A stretch of 64,000 nucleotides of DNA from Reyranella humidisoli (GTDB lineage: Bacteria; Pseudomonadota; Alphaproteobacteria; Reyranellales; Reyranellaceae), in the NCBI RefSeq assembly GCF_019039055.1, contig NZ_JAHOPB010000001.1, forward strand, positions 2,764,001-2,828,000, given 5' to 3'. The notes beneath the pieces were generated by a model. The model worked only from the letters and a program-made list of their open reading frames with translations, made no database searches and was not told the DNA's origin. The translations under genes and the position numbers were made by a program. Of this stretch, positions 33,256 through 42,296 are shown in pieces. Every line of letters starts with the position of its first letter. The first letter of the stretch is position 1.

Positions 33256-34467
33256 ATGGGATCGGCTTTGCCGTGGGCGCTCGTGGCGCTGTGTTTTGCG
33301 CTCGGCGTCGCCAGTCGCTCGGTCAGCGACACGTTCGTCGTCTTCGTGCCCGCGCTCCAGCACGACTTCGACGCCAATCGCGGCCCGGTCACGCTGATCT
33401 ACAGTTTCGCCTTGCTGGTCGGCGGCACCGCGGCGCCCATCACCGGCTGGATCCTCGACCGCTTCGGCCTGCGCGCGCTGACCGTGATCGGCGTGATCGC
33501 GGCGGCCGGCAGCACCGCCCTCGCCTCGCAGGCAAGCCAGCTCTGGCATCTCTACCTGTCGCTGGGCGTGATGATGGGGTTCGGCGCGGCCTCGCTGTCG
33601 GGCATCCTGTCGTCGTCGCTGATCGGCCGCTGGTTTCCGGCCGATCGGCTGGGCGTGCCGCTCGCCGTGTCGTGGTCGGCCTCGGGCGTCGGGGCGATGG
33701 CGACCTTTCCGGCGGCTCAGTACCTGATCGACACCGATGGCTGGCGTCACGCCTATCTCGTCTTCACCGCCTTGACCGCGTTGTTCATCCCGCTGCTGCT
33801 GGTGCTGCCGTGGAAGAAGATCGAGCGCGGGGCGCCGGGCCTCGCGAAGCTGCGCGAGAGCGCGGCGCCGGGCGTCACGGTGGGCGAGGCGCTGCGCGAT
33901 TGGCCCTTCTGGGCGCTCACCTCGTCCTTTGCGCTGACGTCGATCGGCATTTTCTCGCTGGTGCCGCAGAGCGTGGTCTATCTGCTGGAGCGCGGCATGG
34001 ACGGTCCCTACGCCGCGCGCGCGATGGCGGTTGCGGGCTTCCTGACGCCGCTCGGCATGATCGGGTTTTCCTGGCTGGCCGATCGCGGCGGGCGCCGGCT
34101 GGCGGCAATCCTGGCCTATGCCTGCTCGATCGCGGGCGTGGGCGCCTTGGCGATGGTGCGCGGGCCGGGCGACGATTTCTGGCTGTGGACCTTCGTGCTG
34201 CTGTTCGGCGGCAGCATGGGCTCGCGCGGGCCGATGATCTCGACGCTCGCCACCTTGCGCTATCGCGGCGCGCATTTCGGCCGCATCTACGGGCTGATCG
34301 CCATCGGGATGGGGCTGGGCGGTTTCCTCGGTGCCTGGATCGGCGGGGTGCTGCACGATCTCACCGGCGGCTATGCCGCCGTCATGGTGCTCTCGGTGGT
34401 GGCGCTCGCCACCGCCGCGGCGACGCTGGGTTCGGAGGCTGGCGCGCGGGAGCGGCTCAGCCGCTAG
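33256..34467 (+). CDS. MFS transporter
   Basis: A 403-residue protein with 12 spans, N-terminus MGSALPWALVALCFALGVAS. The inter-TM2/3 motif (GWILDRFGLRAL, family pattern G-x3-D-R-x-G-x-R) and the TM5 part (WSASGVGAM, then FPAAQYLI) are of the major facilitator superfamily, OFA/monocarboxylate-like branch. ATG 33256 is preferred over upstream starts that overlap the thioesterase gene. Its 3' end overlaps that of the convergent antiporter by 11 bp. Confidence 0.85.
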   Translation: MGSALPWALVALCFALGVASRSVSDTFVVFVPALQHDFDANRGPVTLIYSFALLVGGTAAPITGWILDRFGLRALTVIGVIAAAGSTALASQASQLWHLYLSLGVMMGFGAASLSGILSSSLIGRWFPADRLGVPLAVSWSASGVGAMATFPAAQYLIDTDGWRHAYLVFTALTALFIPLLLVLPWKKIERGAPGLAKLRESAAPGVTVGEALRDWPFWALTSSFALTSIGIFSLVPQSVVYLLERGMDGPYAARAMAVAGFLTPLGMIGFSWLADRGGRRLAAILAYACSIAGVGALAMVRGPGDDFWLWTFVLLFGGSMGSRGPMISTLATLRYRGAHFGRIYGLIAIGMGLGGFLGAWIGGVLHDLTGGYAAVMVLSVVALATAAATLGSEAGARERLSR

Positions 34468-35662
34468 GCGGGTTGGGCGTTGCGATCTGCTTCGTGGCCC
34501 GGTCCGTCAGGACCAGGCCGATCAGCGAGCTTACGATCACCAGAACCACGGTGGCGTTCAGCATCGGCTCGTCTATCAGGCGCTGGCCGGCGGCATTCCG
34601 GGTGGCGTAGGCCACGAGGGCCACGGCCAGTGTGGCGGCGACTTGTGGCACCGATAGAGAGAACATCAGACGCCGGTCGGGCGCGGCGTAGCCCAGCAGG
34701 CGCCCCGCGATTTCGGCCGCCAGCCACTTGCCGCCGAACAATGCGCCGAGCACGCCCACTACCAGTAGCGGTTGCTCGCGCAGGGTGGTGAAGAAGACCC
34801 TGAAGTCGACGAGGAACCCAGCCGCGATGAAGAAGACCGGGATGAACAGGGTCTGGCTCATGATCTCGAGCGAATCGTCGCTCGGCGTGTCGTCGAAGGC
34901 TCGCTTCAGCGCAACGCCCGCCAGGAAGGCGCCGATAATGCCCTCCATGCCGATCCATTCCGCGACCTGCGCGGCGATCGCCATGACCAGCAGCATGATC
35001 AGCGCCCGTGCCGATTTGGTCGTGCCCATCGTCGCGAGCATTTTCCTGGCCAGCCAACTCAGTCCCAGCAGCACGGCGGGCACGTAGAGCGCGAGCCACA
35101 GGATCTCGATCAGCACGCTTTTCGGGTCGAAGCCGCTGAGATGGATCGGCAGGCAGATCGCGAGCACGAAGATGGACAGCAGGTCGGTGAATACGGTGGC
35201 GCCGACCGTGGCCACGACCGATTCGCGGCCCATGAGGCCTGCCTGCTTGAGGAGCGGCAAGCCGAGCAGCGTGTGCGAAGCCAGGACCGCGCCGATCACG
35301 GCACAGGCATTGGGGGAATAGCCGAGCGCCGCGGCCATCGCGATCGCCAGGATGAAAGGACAGGCAAAGGTCAATGCTCCGAATGTGGCGGCCTTGCGCC
35401 GCGCACGGTTGAACTGCGCGAGATCGACTTCGAAGCCTGCGAAGAACATCAACAGCAGCTTGCCGATCTCGGAGAAAAAATGAATGACCTGCCCATCCGG
35501 CTTCAGGATGCCGAGGACCTGCGGCCCCAGGACGATGCCGGCGAGAATGTAGCCGACCGGTCCCGGCAGACGGAGGCGCTCCAGCAGGCGGGGCAACACG
35601 AGGGTGAGCATCAGCGTGAAGGCGAATGCGGTGAGCAGCGGCAGCTTCGTCAGGAACTCCAA
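34457..35662 (-). CDS. CPA2-family Na+/K+:H+ antiporter (Kef-type)
   Basis: A 401-residue membrane protein with 12-13 spans. Features are LRLPGPVGYILAGIVLGP near residue 35, FFAGFEVDLAQFNRARRKA, VLASHTLLGLPLLKQ, TVFTDLLSIFVLA and the acidic GMEGIIGAFLAGVALKRAF. There is no C-terminal TrkA/RCK domain, so it is a short member. It exchanges monovalent cations for protons at the inner membrane; the ion is not determined by sequence. Confidence 0.9.
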   Translation of the reverse strand: MEFLTKLPLLTAFAFTLMLTLVLPRLLERLRLPGPVGYILAGIVLGPQVLGILKPDGQVIHFFSEIGKLLLMFFAGFEVDLAQFNRARRKAATFGALTFACPFILAIAMAAALGYSPNACAVIGAVLASHTLLGLPLLKQAGLMGRESVVATVGATVFTDLLSIFVLAICLPIHLSGFDPKSVLIEILWLALYVPAVLLGLSWLARKMLATMGTTKSARALIMLLVMAIAAQVAEWIGMEGIIGAFLAGVALKRAFDDTPSDDSLEIMSQTLFIPVFFIAAGFLVDFRVFFTTLREQPLLVVGVLGALFGGKWLAAEIAGRLLGYAAPDRRLMFSLSVPQVAATLAVALVAYATRNAAGQRLIDEPMLNATVVLVIVSSLIGLVLTDRATKQIATPNPPSG

Positions 35663-35839
35663 CCTCGTCTCCCCCGAGTCAGGTGCTGCCGACTATGACA
35701 CGTCCCGTGCGACTAGATGACATGTGGGTGACAGTTCTTCCCGCATATTGTGTTTCGCCCGGAGTCCGGCCACTATGGCCGCCATGTTGGACCGGATAGA
35801 CTTTCCGAGTAGTCCCACTCCGAGGCGGCGGACTTAGCC

Positions 35840-36403
35840 GTGACACCGGGCCTTGAGTCCTGCCATGCGCTGGTTCTCAACGCCGATTTTCGGCCTTTGT
35901 CGTATTTTCCCTTGTCCGTCTGGTCCTGGCAGGACGCCGTAAAGGCCGTGTTCCTCGACCGGGTGTGCGTGGTCTCGCAGTACGAGCGCATCATCCACAG
36001 CCCGACCTTCGAGATGCGGCTGCCCAGCGTGATCGCGCTGAAGGAATACGTGCCGGCGGCCCGCCGGCCGGCCTTCACGCGGTTCAACGTCTTCCTGCGC
36101 GACCGCTTCACCTGCCAGTATTGCAACGGCGACTTCGCCACCAACGAACTCACCTTCGACCATGTCGTGCCGAAGTCCCGCGGCGGCCGCACGAGCTGGC
36201 AGAACGTCGTCACCGCGTGCAGCCCGTGCAACCTGCTGAAGGGAAACAGGCTGCTCAGGGAAAGCGGTCTCGTCTTGCACTGTGCGCCGGTCGAGCCTTC
36301 GACCCAGCTCCTGCAGGAACACGGCCGCGCCTTCCCGCCGGGCTACCTCCACGAGAGCTGGCGTGACTTCTTGTATTGGGATTCGGAGCTGGATCAGGGC
36401 TAA
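35840..36403 (+). CDS. HNH endonuclease family protein
   Basis: A 187-residue protein with GTG start. The HNH zinc motif is complete: CQYCNGDF, then FDHVVPKSRGG, W-N-V-V and CSPCNLLKGNR. Upstream (residues 10-80) is the N-terminal domain found in the conserved alphaproteobacterial HNH family of about 185-190 residues (LVLNADFRPLSYFPLSVWSW). Function in the cell is unknown; a role in DNA repair or restriction is possible. A strong inverted repeat begins within its last codons. Confidence 0.88.
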   Translation: MTPGLESCHALVLNADFRPLSYFPLSVWSWQDAVKAVFLDRVCVVSQYERIIHSPTFEMRLPSVIALKEYVPAARRPAFTRFNVFLRDRFTCQYCNGDFATNELTFDHVVPKSRGGRTSWQNVVTACSPCNLLKGNRLLRESGLVLHCAPVEPSTQLLQEHGRAFPPGYLHESWRDFLYWDSELDQG

Positions 36404-36440
36404 GGCGTTCGCACGTGAACGACCTTAGCCCTGATCCAGC
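36388..36440. terminator. Long inverted repeat starting inside the HNH gene end
   Basis: GCTGGATCAGGGCTAAGG (36388-36405) pairs perfectly with CCTTAGCCCTGATCCAGC (36423-36440) over 18 bp, then after a one-base bulge CGTTC pairs with GAACG, leaving a 7-nt loop. The HNH stop codon (TAA, 36401-36403) is within the left arm. There is no T run, so it is a strong RNA structure or bidirectional barrier between convergent genes rather than a textbook terminator. Confidence 0.6.
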
Positions 36441-36444
36441 ACCG

Positions 36445-36480
36445 GCGGGCGGCAGCGCCTTCTGAGGCGCGAGAGCCCGC
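36445..36480 (+). other. Symmetric hairpin in the HNH–coq7 gap
   Basis: GCGGGC (36445-36450) pairs with GCCCGC (36475-36480), an internal loop GGCA/GAGA follows, then GCGCC pairs with GGCGC around a TTCTGA loop. It lies directly after the long inverted repeat. Together with it the two form a tandem structure between convergent genes. No known RNA family recognised; no T run. Confidence 0.35.
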
Positions 36481-36605
36481 ACGGTTCAGAAAAGATGATG
36501 GTGTTGAAGCCTTCCCCGTCCTTCCGTCGTTTTGCGCGAGGATCGCAGATCTCTCCGCTACGCCTAGCTAAGCGAGGCTCCGGTCGAGATGACGGGGTGC
36601 ATTAG

Positions 36606-37169
36606 CTAAATTCGAGTCGATAGCCAGATCGCCAGCCGCGAGCCGGTCTTGATCACGGCGGACAGCGCCTCGTAGCCCGGCGCCTGTTCGGCGCCCGCGG
36701 CGAGCGCTGTGTCGCGGTGCTCGATCTCCTCGTCGCGGAACTTCTCGACCGTGGCGCGCAGGTCCTTCTCGTCGTCGCCGAGCCTGGCCGCCTGTTCAGC
36801 GTAATGCTCCTCGATCGTCTCCTCGACGGCAACGGTGCAGGCCATGGCGGCCTTGTCGCCCATCAGCGCCGTCGCGGCGCCCAGCGCGAAGCCTGCGACG
36901 CTCCACAGCGGCGACAGCACGGTCGGCCGCACCCGGCGCTCGACCAGCAGCCTGTCGAACACCTTGTTGTGCTGGCGTTCCTGGGCGGCCATGTGCTGGA
37001 TACGGCGGCCGGTCTCGCTGTTGCTCCGTCCGGTCCAGCGCAGCGCGGCGAGCTGGCCTTCGTAGATGCGCACGGCGCCGAACTCGCCCGCCTGGTCGAC
37101 GCGGATGGTGCGCTCGACCACCTGGCGGGGATCGGGATCGCCGGGATTGCGGTTGTCACCGGTCTTCAT
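36606..37169 (-). CDS. coq7: Demethoxyubiquinone hydroxylase
   Basis: A 187-residue di-iron enzyme of ubiquinone synthesis that hydroxylates demethoxyubiquinone. The six iron ligands are in AGEFGAVRIYEGQ, AAQERQHNKVF (E-R-Q-H), VAVEETIEEHYAEQ and RDEEIEHRDTA. ATG 37169 overlaps the dsbB stop by 4 bp, so both are translated together. The pairing of coq7 with dsbB is common in alphaproteobacteria, as DsbB passes electrons to ubiquinone. Confidence 0.95.
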   Translation of the reverse strand: MKTGDNRNPGDPDPRQVVERTIRVDQAGEFGAVRIYEGQLAALRWTGRSNSETGRRIQHMAAQERQHNKVFDRLLVERRVRPTVLSPLWSVAGFALGAATALMGDKAAMACTVAVEETIEEHYAEQAARLGDDEKDLRATVEKFRDEEIEHRDTALAAGAEQAPGYEALSAVIKTGSRLAIWLSTRI

Positions 37170-37669
37170 GTTCTGGCCACCCGCGAGAGGGACGAAGCGA
37201 GGCCGCCGGCGAGGATTGCCGACAGGATCGCGTTCCACCCGGCCATCGAGATGCCGAACAGCGACCACACGATCGCGTCGCACCGGACCATCTTGGCGCC
37301 GAACAGGTACTTCTTCAGCTCCTCGGGCGAGAGACCCGTCGGCACCGTACCGGTGCAGGATTGCGGGCCTTGCCACCAGCGATACTCGACGCCGGCATGG
37401 AAGATGCCGATCGCCGAGCTGATGGCGATGGCAGCGATGGCGATCACCACGAAGATGGTGGCGAGGCGCGGCCGGCTGGACGAGGCGAAGGCGGCGAGAC
37501 CCGCGGCCATCGCCGCGAAGTGTGGCCAGCGCTGCCAGTGGCACATCTCGCAGGGCGCGAGGCCCATCACGTACTGGAAGAAGAACGCGCCGCCGATCAT
37601 CACGCCGCTGCCGAGCAGCGCGATCAGGCCGAGCTGGCTGGGAAGGGGAAGGCGCTGGGCTGCGGCCAT
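37166..37669 (-). CDS. dsbB: Disulfide bond formation protein B
   Basis: A 167-residue inner-membrane protein with four spans. The cytoplasm-near periplasmic pair is Cys40/Cys43 (PCEMCHWQRW) and the second pair Cys105/Cys130 (QSCTGTVP, VRCDAIVW). It re-oxidises DsbA and passes electrons to quinone, matching the ubiquinone gene coq7 that overlaps its 3' end. It starts 10 bp before the next gene ends. Confidence 0.95.
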   Translation of the reverse strand: MAAAQRLPLPSQLGLIALLGSGVMIGGAFFFQYVMGLAPCEMCHWQRWPHFAAMAAGLAAFASSSRPRLATIFVVIAIAAIAISSAIGIFHAGVEYRWWQGPQSCTGTVPTGLSPEELKKYLFGAKMVRCDAIVWSLFGISMAGWNAILSAILAGGLASSLSRVART

Positions 37670-37678
37670 TGCAAGACC

Positions 37679-38260
37679 CTAGAAGAGGAACCGGACGACG
37701 ACGAATCCGCCGATCAGGGCGAACAGGAAGAGCCAGGTAAGCAGGGTCAGGCGCTTCTCGATGAAGGCCCGGATCGGCTCACCGAACTTCCACAGCAAGG
37801 CTGCCACGAGGAAGAACCGCAGGCCACGCGTCAAGATGGACGCCCACACGAACGTGAACAGGTCGAAATGCGCGGCGCCTGAAGCAATGGTCACGAGCTT
37901 GTACGGGATCGGCGTCAGGCCCTTGATCAGGATGAACCAGGTGCCGTACTCGGCGAAGCCGGCGCGGAACGCCGCGAGGCCCGCCTGCAGCCCGTAGGTC
38001 TTCACCACCCAGGCACCCAGCGTCTCGAAGAAATAGTAGCCGATGGCATAACCGAACAGCCCGCCCGCCACCGAGCAGATCGTGCAGACCAGCGCGATCT
38101 TGAAGGCCTTCTCCCGGTTGGCCAGCACCATCGGCACCAGCATCACATCCGGCGGGATGGGGAAGAACGAGCTCTCCATGAAGGAGACCACGCCCATCGC
38201 GGGGATGGCGTTTTTGTGTTGGGCGAGGCGGATCACCCAGTCATACAGGCGGCGGATCAT
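37679..38260 (-). CDS. YqaA/DedA-family membrane protein
   Basis: A 193-residue membrane protein (5-6 spans). The early ESSFFPIPPDVMLVPMVLAN and the later GLTPIPYKLVTIASGAAHFDL are the re-entrant loop motifs of the DedA (VTT) superfamily, small YqaA branch. These proteins translocate or affect lipids and maintain proton motive force. It lies 9 bp upstream of dsbB on the same strand and may form an operon with dsbB-coq7. Confidence 0.88.
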   Translation of the reverse strand: MIRRLYDWVIRLAQHKNAIPAMGVVSFMESSFFPIPPDVMLVPMVLANREKAFKIALVCTICSVAGGLFGYAIGYYFFETLGAWVVKTYGLQAGLAAFRAGFAEYGTWFILIKGLTPIPYKLVTIASGAAHFDLFTFVWASILTRGLRFFLVAALLWKFGEPIRAFIEKRLTLLTWLFLFALIGGFVVVRFLF

Positions 38261-38363
38261 GCGGCGCGATTTCTAGCGCGTCCCCCCCAGCGAAGCGAGG
38301 GACCTTTCTGCTGCCGAAACGGCGTGCTCGCGGGGGCGGCTCCGGTTTGGCACACTCGCCCGC

Positions 38364-39584
38364 ATGTCAGCCCTGAGTCAGCTCCATCTCGCCCAGCCGC
38401 TCACCCTGCCCAACGGCGTCGTGCTGAAGAACCGCATCGGCAAGGCGCCGCTTACCGAGGGGCTGGCCGATGGGATGAACCGTGCCACCGAACGGCATGT
38501 GAGGCTCTACGGACGCTGGGCCGCGGGGGGCGCCGGGCTCGTCGTCACGGGCAACGTGCAGGTCGACCGGCGCTACCTCGAACGGCCGGGCAATGTGGTG
38601 ATCGACGGCAATGACGGGCTTGAGGCGCTTCGGGCCTATGCGCGCGCCGGCACGGTCAACGGCACGCAGCTCTGGATGCAGATCAACCATCCAGGCCGCC
38701 AGACGCCGCGCCGCGTCTGCGACCAGCCGGTGGCGCCCTCGGCGGTTCCGCTGGCGCTGCCCGAGAGCGCCTTCGCACACCCGCGCGCGATGACGGCGGA
38801 GGAAGTGGCCGACCTGCCGCGCCGCTTCGCCCATGCCGCCCGGGTGGCGCACGAGACGGGCTTTACCGGCGTGCAGGTCCATGCCGCGCACGGCTACCTG
38901 CTCAGCCAGTTCCTGACACCGCTGGCCAACCGGCGCGACGATCGCTGGGGTGGCGATATCGCCGCCCGCGCGTCCCTGCTCCTCGAGGTCGTACGCGCCG
39001 TGCGGGCGGCCACGGCACCCGGCTTCTGCATTTCGGTGAAGCTCAATTCGTCGGATTTCCAGCAAGGCGGTTTTTCGAACGAGGAATGCCTTCAGGTCGT
39101 GACGTGGCTGGGCGAGGCCTCGGTCGACCTGATCGAGATTTCCGGCGGCAACTACGAGAAGCCCGCGATGATGGGCAGCGGCGCCAAGGAAAGTACGGTC
39201 CGGCGCGAGGCCTACTTCCTCGACTATGCGCGGTCGGTCCGGAAGGTCGCGACCGTGCCCATCATGCTGACCGGCGGGTTCCGCACGCTGGCCGCGATGG
39301 AAGCGGCGCTGGAGGAGGGCGCGTGCGACGTGATCGGGCTTGGCCGGCCGATGTGCGTCGACACCGATCTGCCCAATCGCCTGCTGCGCGGCGAGACGGA
39401 TCGCGCCGAAGCCTATGAGGAGCGCATCGTGCCCGCGAAGGCGGGCCTCGGCTGGTTCTGCCTGCAACTCATTGCCCACGGCGACGGACGCGAACCCGAT
39501 CGGGCGCTGGACGGCGAGGCGGCAATTCGCGGCTATCTCGCCAACGAGGAAAGCACCGCGGCGACGCTCGAAGGGCGTTCGTGA
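38364..39584 (+). CDS. NADH:flavin oxidoreductase (old yellow enzyme family)
   Basis: A 406-residue TIM-barrel flavoenzyme. Signatures are PNGVVLKNRIGKAPLTEG near residue 20, LWMQINHPGRQTPR, HAAHGYLLSQFLTPLANRR and GLGRPMCVDTDLPN. It would reduce activated C=C bonds with FMN and NAD(P)H. The upstream gap contains half of a GC-rich intergenic repeat. No partner enzyme is linked, so the substrate is unknown. Confidence 0.92.
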   Translation: MSALSQLHLAQPLTLPNGVVLKNRIGKAPLTEGLADGMNRATERHVRLYGRWAAGGAGLVVTGNVQVDRRYLERPGNVVIDGNDGLEALRAYARAGTVNGTQLWMQINHPGRQTPRRVCDQPVAPSAVPLALPESAFAHPRAMTAEEVADLPRRFAHAARVAHETGFTGVQVHAAHGYLLSQFLTPLANRRDDRWGGDIAARASLLLEVVRAVRAATAPGFCISVKLNSSDFQQGGFSNEECLQVVTWLGEASVDLIEISGGNYEKPAMMGSGAKESTVRREAYFLDYARSVRKVATVPIMLTGGFRTLAAMEAALEEGACDVIGLGRPMCVDTDLPNRLLRGETDRAEAYEERIVPAKAGLGWFCLQLIAHGDGREPDRALDGEAAIRGYLANEESTAATLEGRS

Positions 39585-39731
39585 ACCTCCAACGCTCTTG
39601 CCGGTACGGCATTGGTCCGCAGAAGAGACGCCATCCTGCCGGACCTGCTCCTCACGGGCATTTTTGAGCGGCCGTTTCGGCGGCCAGGGTTATGCTGACG
39701 AAGCACCTGTAAGCGATCGGCGGAACCGGAC

Positions 39732-40433
39732 ATGACCAGATTGCGAGTGCATCGGGAGAACCATCTCGTCCAACGGATCGGTTGGCTTCGCGCCGCCGTG
39801 CTGGGGGCCAACGACGGCATCGTCTCGACGGCAAGTCTCATCGTGGGTGTGGCTGCGGCCGCCACGGCGCCGGGCGACGTGCTGATCGCGGGTATCGCCG
39901 GACTGGTGGCCGGCGCCATGTCGATGGCGGCGGGCGAGTATGTTTCCGTGAGCTCCCAGGCTGACACCGAGCATGCCGACCTGGCACGCGAGGGCGCTGA
40001 ACTCGCCGCAAATCCGGACTTCGAGCGGGACGAGCTGGCGGAGATCTATGTCGGCCGCGGAGTCGAACCCGCGCTCGCGCGGCAGGTGGCCGAGCAGCTG
40101 ATGACCAGGGGCGCCCTGGAGGCGCATGCCCGCGACGAACTCGGGATATCCGGCGCGACCGCGGCCCGTCCCCTCCAGGCCGCGCTGACCTCGGCCGCGA
40201 CCTTCTCGGTGGGCGCGGCGATGCCCTTGCTCATGGTGGTCGTGGCGCCGGCCGGCTGGCTGGTGGGCGCGGTCAGTGCGGCCTCGCTGCTCTTCCTCGC
40301 CCTGCTGGGCGCGATCGGCGCGCGTGCGGGCGGCGCCGATGTCTGGCGCGCCACGGTCCGCGTCACCTTCTGGGGCGCGCTCGCCATGGCACTGACCGCC
40401 GGCATCGGCCGCGTGTTCGGCACGGTCGTCTGA
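39732..40433 (+). CDS. VIT1/CCC1-family transporter
   Basis: A 233-residue membrane protein. The conserved RAAVLGANDGIVSTASLIVG near residue 20 and AGAMSMAAGEYVSVSSQADTE near residue 60 form the metal-translocation motifs of the vacuolar iron transporter family. A cytoplasmic helical loop (residues 80-140) precedes three more spans. In bacteria it exports Fe(II) or Mn(II). The upstream region has no obvious Fur or Mur box that I can defend. Confidence 0.9.
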   Translation: MTRLRVHRENHLVQRIGWLRAAVLGANDGIVSTASLIVGVAAAATAPGDVLIAGIAGLVAGAMSMAAGEYVSVSSQADTEHADLAREGAELAANPDFERDELAEIYVGRGVEPALARQVAEQLMTRGALEAHARDELGISGATAARPLQAALTSAATFSVGAAMPLLMVVVAPAGWLVGAVSAASLLFLALLGAIGARAGGADVWRATVRVTFWGALAMALTAGIGRVFGTVV

Positions 40434-40456
40434 GCGGGCCCGCGACGGCCAACCCG

Positions 40457-40747
40457 CTACATCGACGCGTCGCGCAGCAACCCGACCAGCCTGCGATACT
40501 CGCCGATCGTCGGCAGGCCGGGATCGTGGGGGCGTCGATTCAGGGGGAGGTCGGTCGCCAGCAGCATCTCGAGCTGGCGCATGGCGTGCTCGCAGTCCGT
40601 TTGGCCGGCGCCGAGGCGCACCAGCACCTCGGCCAGCCATTCGCACTCCTTGGGATCGAGTTCGCGCCCACGGCTCTCCACCTCGTCGAGGAACAGCTCG
40701 ACATAGCGGAACAGGGCGGCCTGTCGGGCCTTGGGATCGGGGGCCAT
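40457..40747 (-). CDS. Hypothetical protein
   Basis: A 96-residue helical, acidic protein. Start at ATG 40747 is a guess; the frame extends upstream with an out-of-character N-terminus. Features are a FLDEVESRGRELDPKECEW segment and a C-terminal GLPTIGEYRRLVGLLRDA. No family recognised. It converges with the VIT gene 23 bp away. Confidence 0.5.
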   Translation of the reverse strand: MAPDPKARQAALFRYVELFLDEVESRGRELDPKECEWLAEVLVRLGAGQTDCEHAMRQLEMLLATDLPLNRRPHDPGLPTIGEYRRLVGLLRDASM

Positions 40748-40938
40748 GGCTAGCGACGAAGGGGAAAGGACCTGGAAGCGACTGTCATGCTGCGCCGTCA
40801 CGAAGGTGAGCGGGAGCGCGGTACACTCGGGTCGGATGTCGCCGTCTCTCGGTCGCCGGCGCTCGTGCATCTGGCCGGCGATGGCCCGCAATAGGCCGGT
40901 CGCCAGGGGATCGGCAAGCAGAATTTGGCGCCGTTGGA

Positions 40939-41199
40939 CTACGGCTTGGCGGCGCCGGCGCGCGGGACGGGCCGGGCCGGTGCGGGACGCTTCTCCAGCC
41001 GTTCGATGCGCTGCTCGAATCCCGCCTGCATCTTCTCCAGCCGTTGCTGGAGCTGCTGGTTCTGGACCTTGAGCTGCTCGATCCGGGCCGACAGGGCCGC
41101 CGTCGATCGCTGCAGCTCGTTCAGCCGCCCTTCGACGCCGCTCTGGGCGGCGGCGGCGCCGGGCAGGACGAGCAGCGCCAGAAGGGCGAGGCGGTGCAT
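40939..41199 (-). CDS. Small exported coiled-coil protein
   Basis: An 86-residue protein with a signal peptide (MHRLALLALLVLPGAAAA, probable cleavage AAA-Q), then a heptad coiled coil (residues 22-68: LNELQRSTAALSARIEQLKV, then QQLQQRLEKMQAGFEQRIER) and a Pro/Ala-rich C-terminal tail. Resembles small periplasmic tether or trimer-forming proteins but no family is recognised. It lies 13 bp downstream of the nitronate monooxygenase gene on the same strand. Confidence 0.65.
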   Translation of the reverse strand: MHRLALLALLVLPGAAAAQSGVEGRLNELQRSTAALSARIEQLKVQNQQLQQRLEKMQAGFEQRIERLEKRPAPARPVPRAGAAKP

Positions 41200-41212
41200 G
41201 GAAGCGAAGCAG

Positions 41213-42214
41213 CTACTCGGCGGCCTGCTTCAGGCTCGTCGGCACCGTCTCGCCGGCGAACAGGGCGGCGCGGGCCGCCTCGTACTCGGCCTTGAGACGG
41301 GCAACGATTTCGCCGGCCGGCGGCGCGTCGTGGATCTGGCCCACGCCCTGTCCGGCGCCCCAGATATCGCGCCACGCCTTGACCTTCATGTTGCCGCCCG
41401 AGCCGAAGTTCATCTTGCTCTTGTCGGCTTCCGGCAGCGCGTCGGGGTCGAGGCCGGCGGCCGCGATGGAGCGCTTCATGTAGTTGCCGTGCACGCCGGT
41501 GAAGAGGTTCGTGTAGACGATCTCCTCGCCGTTCGAATCGATGATGCACTGCTTGTTGGCGTCGGTCGCGTTGCCTTCCTTGCTCGCGGTGAAGCGCGTG
41601 CCGAGATAGGCGAGGTCGGCGCCCATTGCCTGGGCCGCCAGCACCGAGGCGCCGTTGGAGATCGAGCCCGACAGCAGGATCGTGCCGTCGTAGAACTGGC
41701 GCACTTCCGGCACCAGGGCGAAGGGCGAGAGCCGGCCGGCATGGCCGCCCGCACCGGCGCACACCAGGATCAGGCCGTCGACGCCGGCCTTCAGCGCGCG
41801 CTTGGCGTGCGTCACGTTGGTCACGTCGTGGAACACCAGGCAGCCGTAGCGGTGCGCCGAGACGACCACGTCGTCGGGCGCGCGCAGCGAGGTGATCTGG
41901 ATCGGCACCTTGTACTTCTCGCACATGTCGATGTCGTGCTGCAGGCGGTCGTTGGAGCTGTGCACGATCTGGTTCACCGCGAAGGGCGCGACCTTCTTCT
42001 CCGGGTGCTTGGCCTTGTAGTCGGCCAGCTCGCCGGTGATGCGCTTCAGCCACTCCTCGAGCATCTCCTTCGGGCGCGCGTTCAGCGCCGGGAAGGAGCC
42101 GACGACTCCCGCCTTGCACTGTTCGATGACGAGGTCCGGGTTGGACACGATGAACAGCGGCGCGCCGACCACCGGGATCGAGAGGTTGTCGCGCAGCAGG
42201 GCGGGAAGGGCCAT
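41213..42214 (-). CDS. Nitronate monooxygenase / NAD(P)H-dependent flavin oxidoreductase
   Basis: A 333-residue FMN TIM-barrel protein of the 2-nitropropane dioxygenase family. Key segments are IPVVGAPLFIVSNPDLVI, then VFHDVTNVTHAKRALKAGVDG, VCAGAGGHAGR (phosphate loop) and ANDG-like substitutions. The HAGR and YLGTRFTASKE motifs are conserved. It oxidises propionate-3-nitronate-like toxins or reduces quinones. AAGGAGCGA precedes the ATG. Confidence 0.9.
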   Translation of the reverse strand: MALPALLRDNLSIPVVGAPLFIVSNPDLVIEQCKAGVVGSFPALNARPKEMLEEWLKRITGELADYKAKHPEKKVAPFAVNQIVHSSNDRLQHDIDMCEKYKVPIQITSLRAPDDVVVSAHRYGCLVFHDVTNVTHAKRALKAGVDGLILVCAGAGGHAGRLSPFALVPEVRQFYDGTILLSGSISNGASVLAAQAMGADLAYLGTRFTASKEGNATDANKQCIIDSNGEEIVYTNLFTGVHGNYMKRSIAAAGLDPDALPEADKSKMNFGSGGNMKVKAWRDIWGAGQGVGQIHDAPPAGEIVARLKAEYEAARAALFAGETVPTSLKQAAE

Positions 42215-42296
42215 CGTTTCGCTCCTTGGATTCGTACGTCTTCGTGTCGGGTTACGGGCCTAGCACGGCGCCGGCCCCGGTCCCAAGCGGTTGTCG

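Noticed and set aside
33138-33392. Longer thioesterase start on the minus strand
   Set aside because: The extra 85 residues are Ser/Thr/Arg-rich antisense of the MFS gene; GTG 33137 has a good ribosome site.
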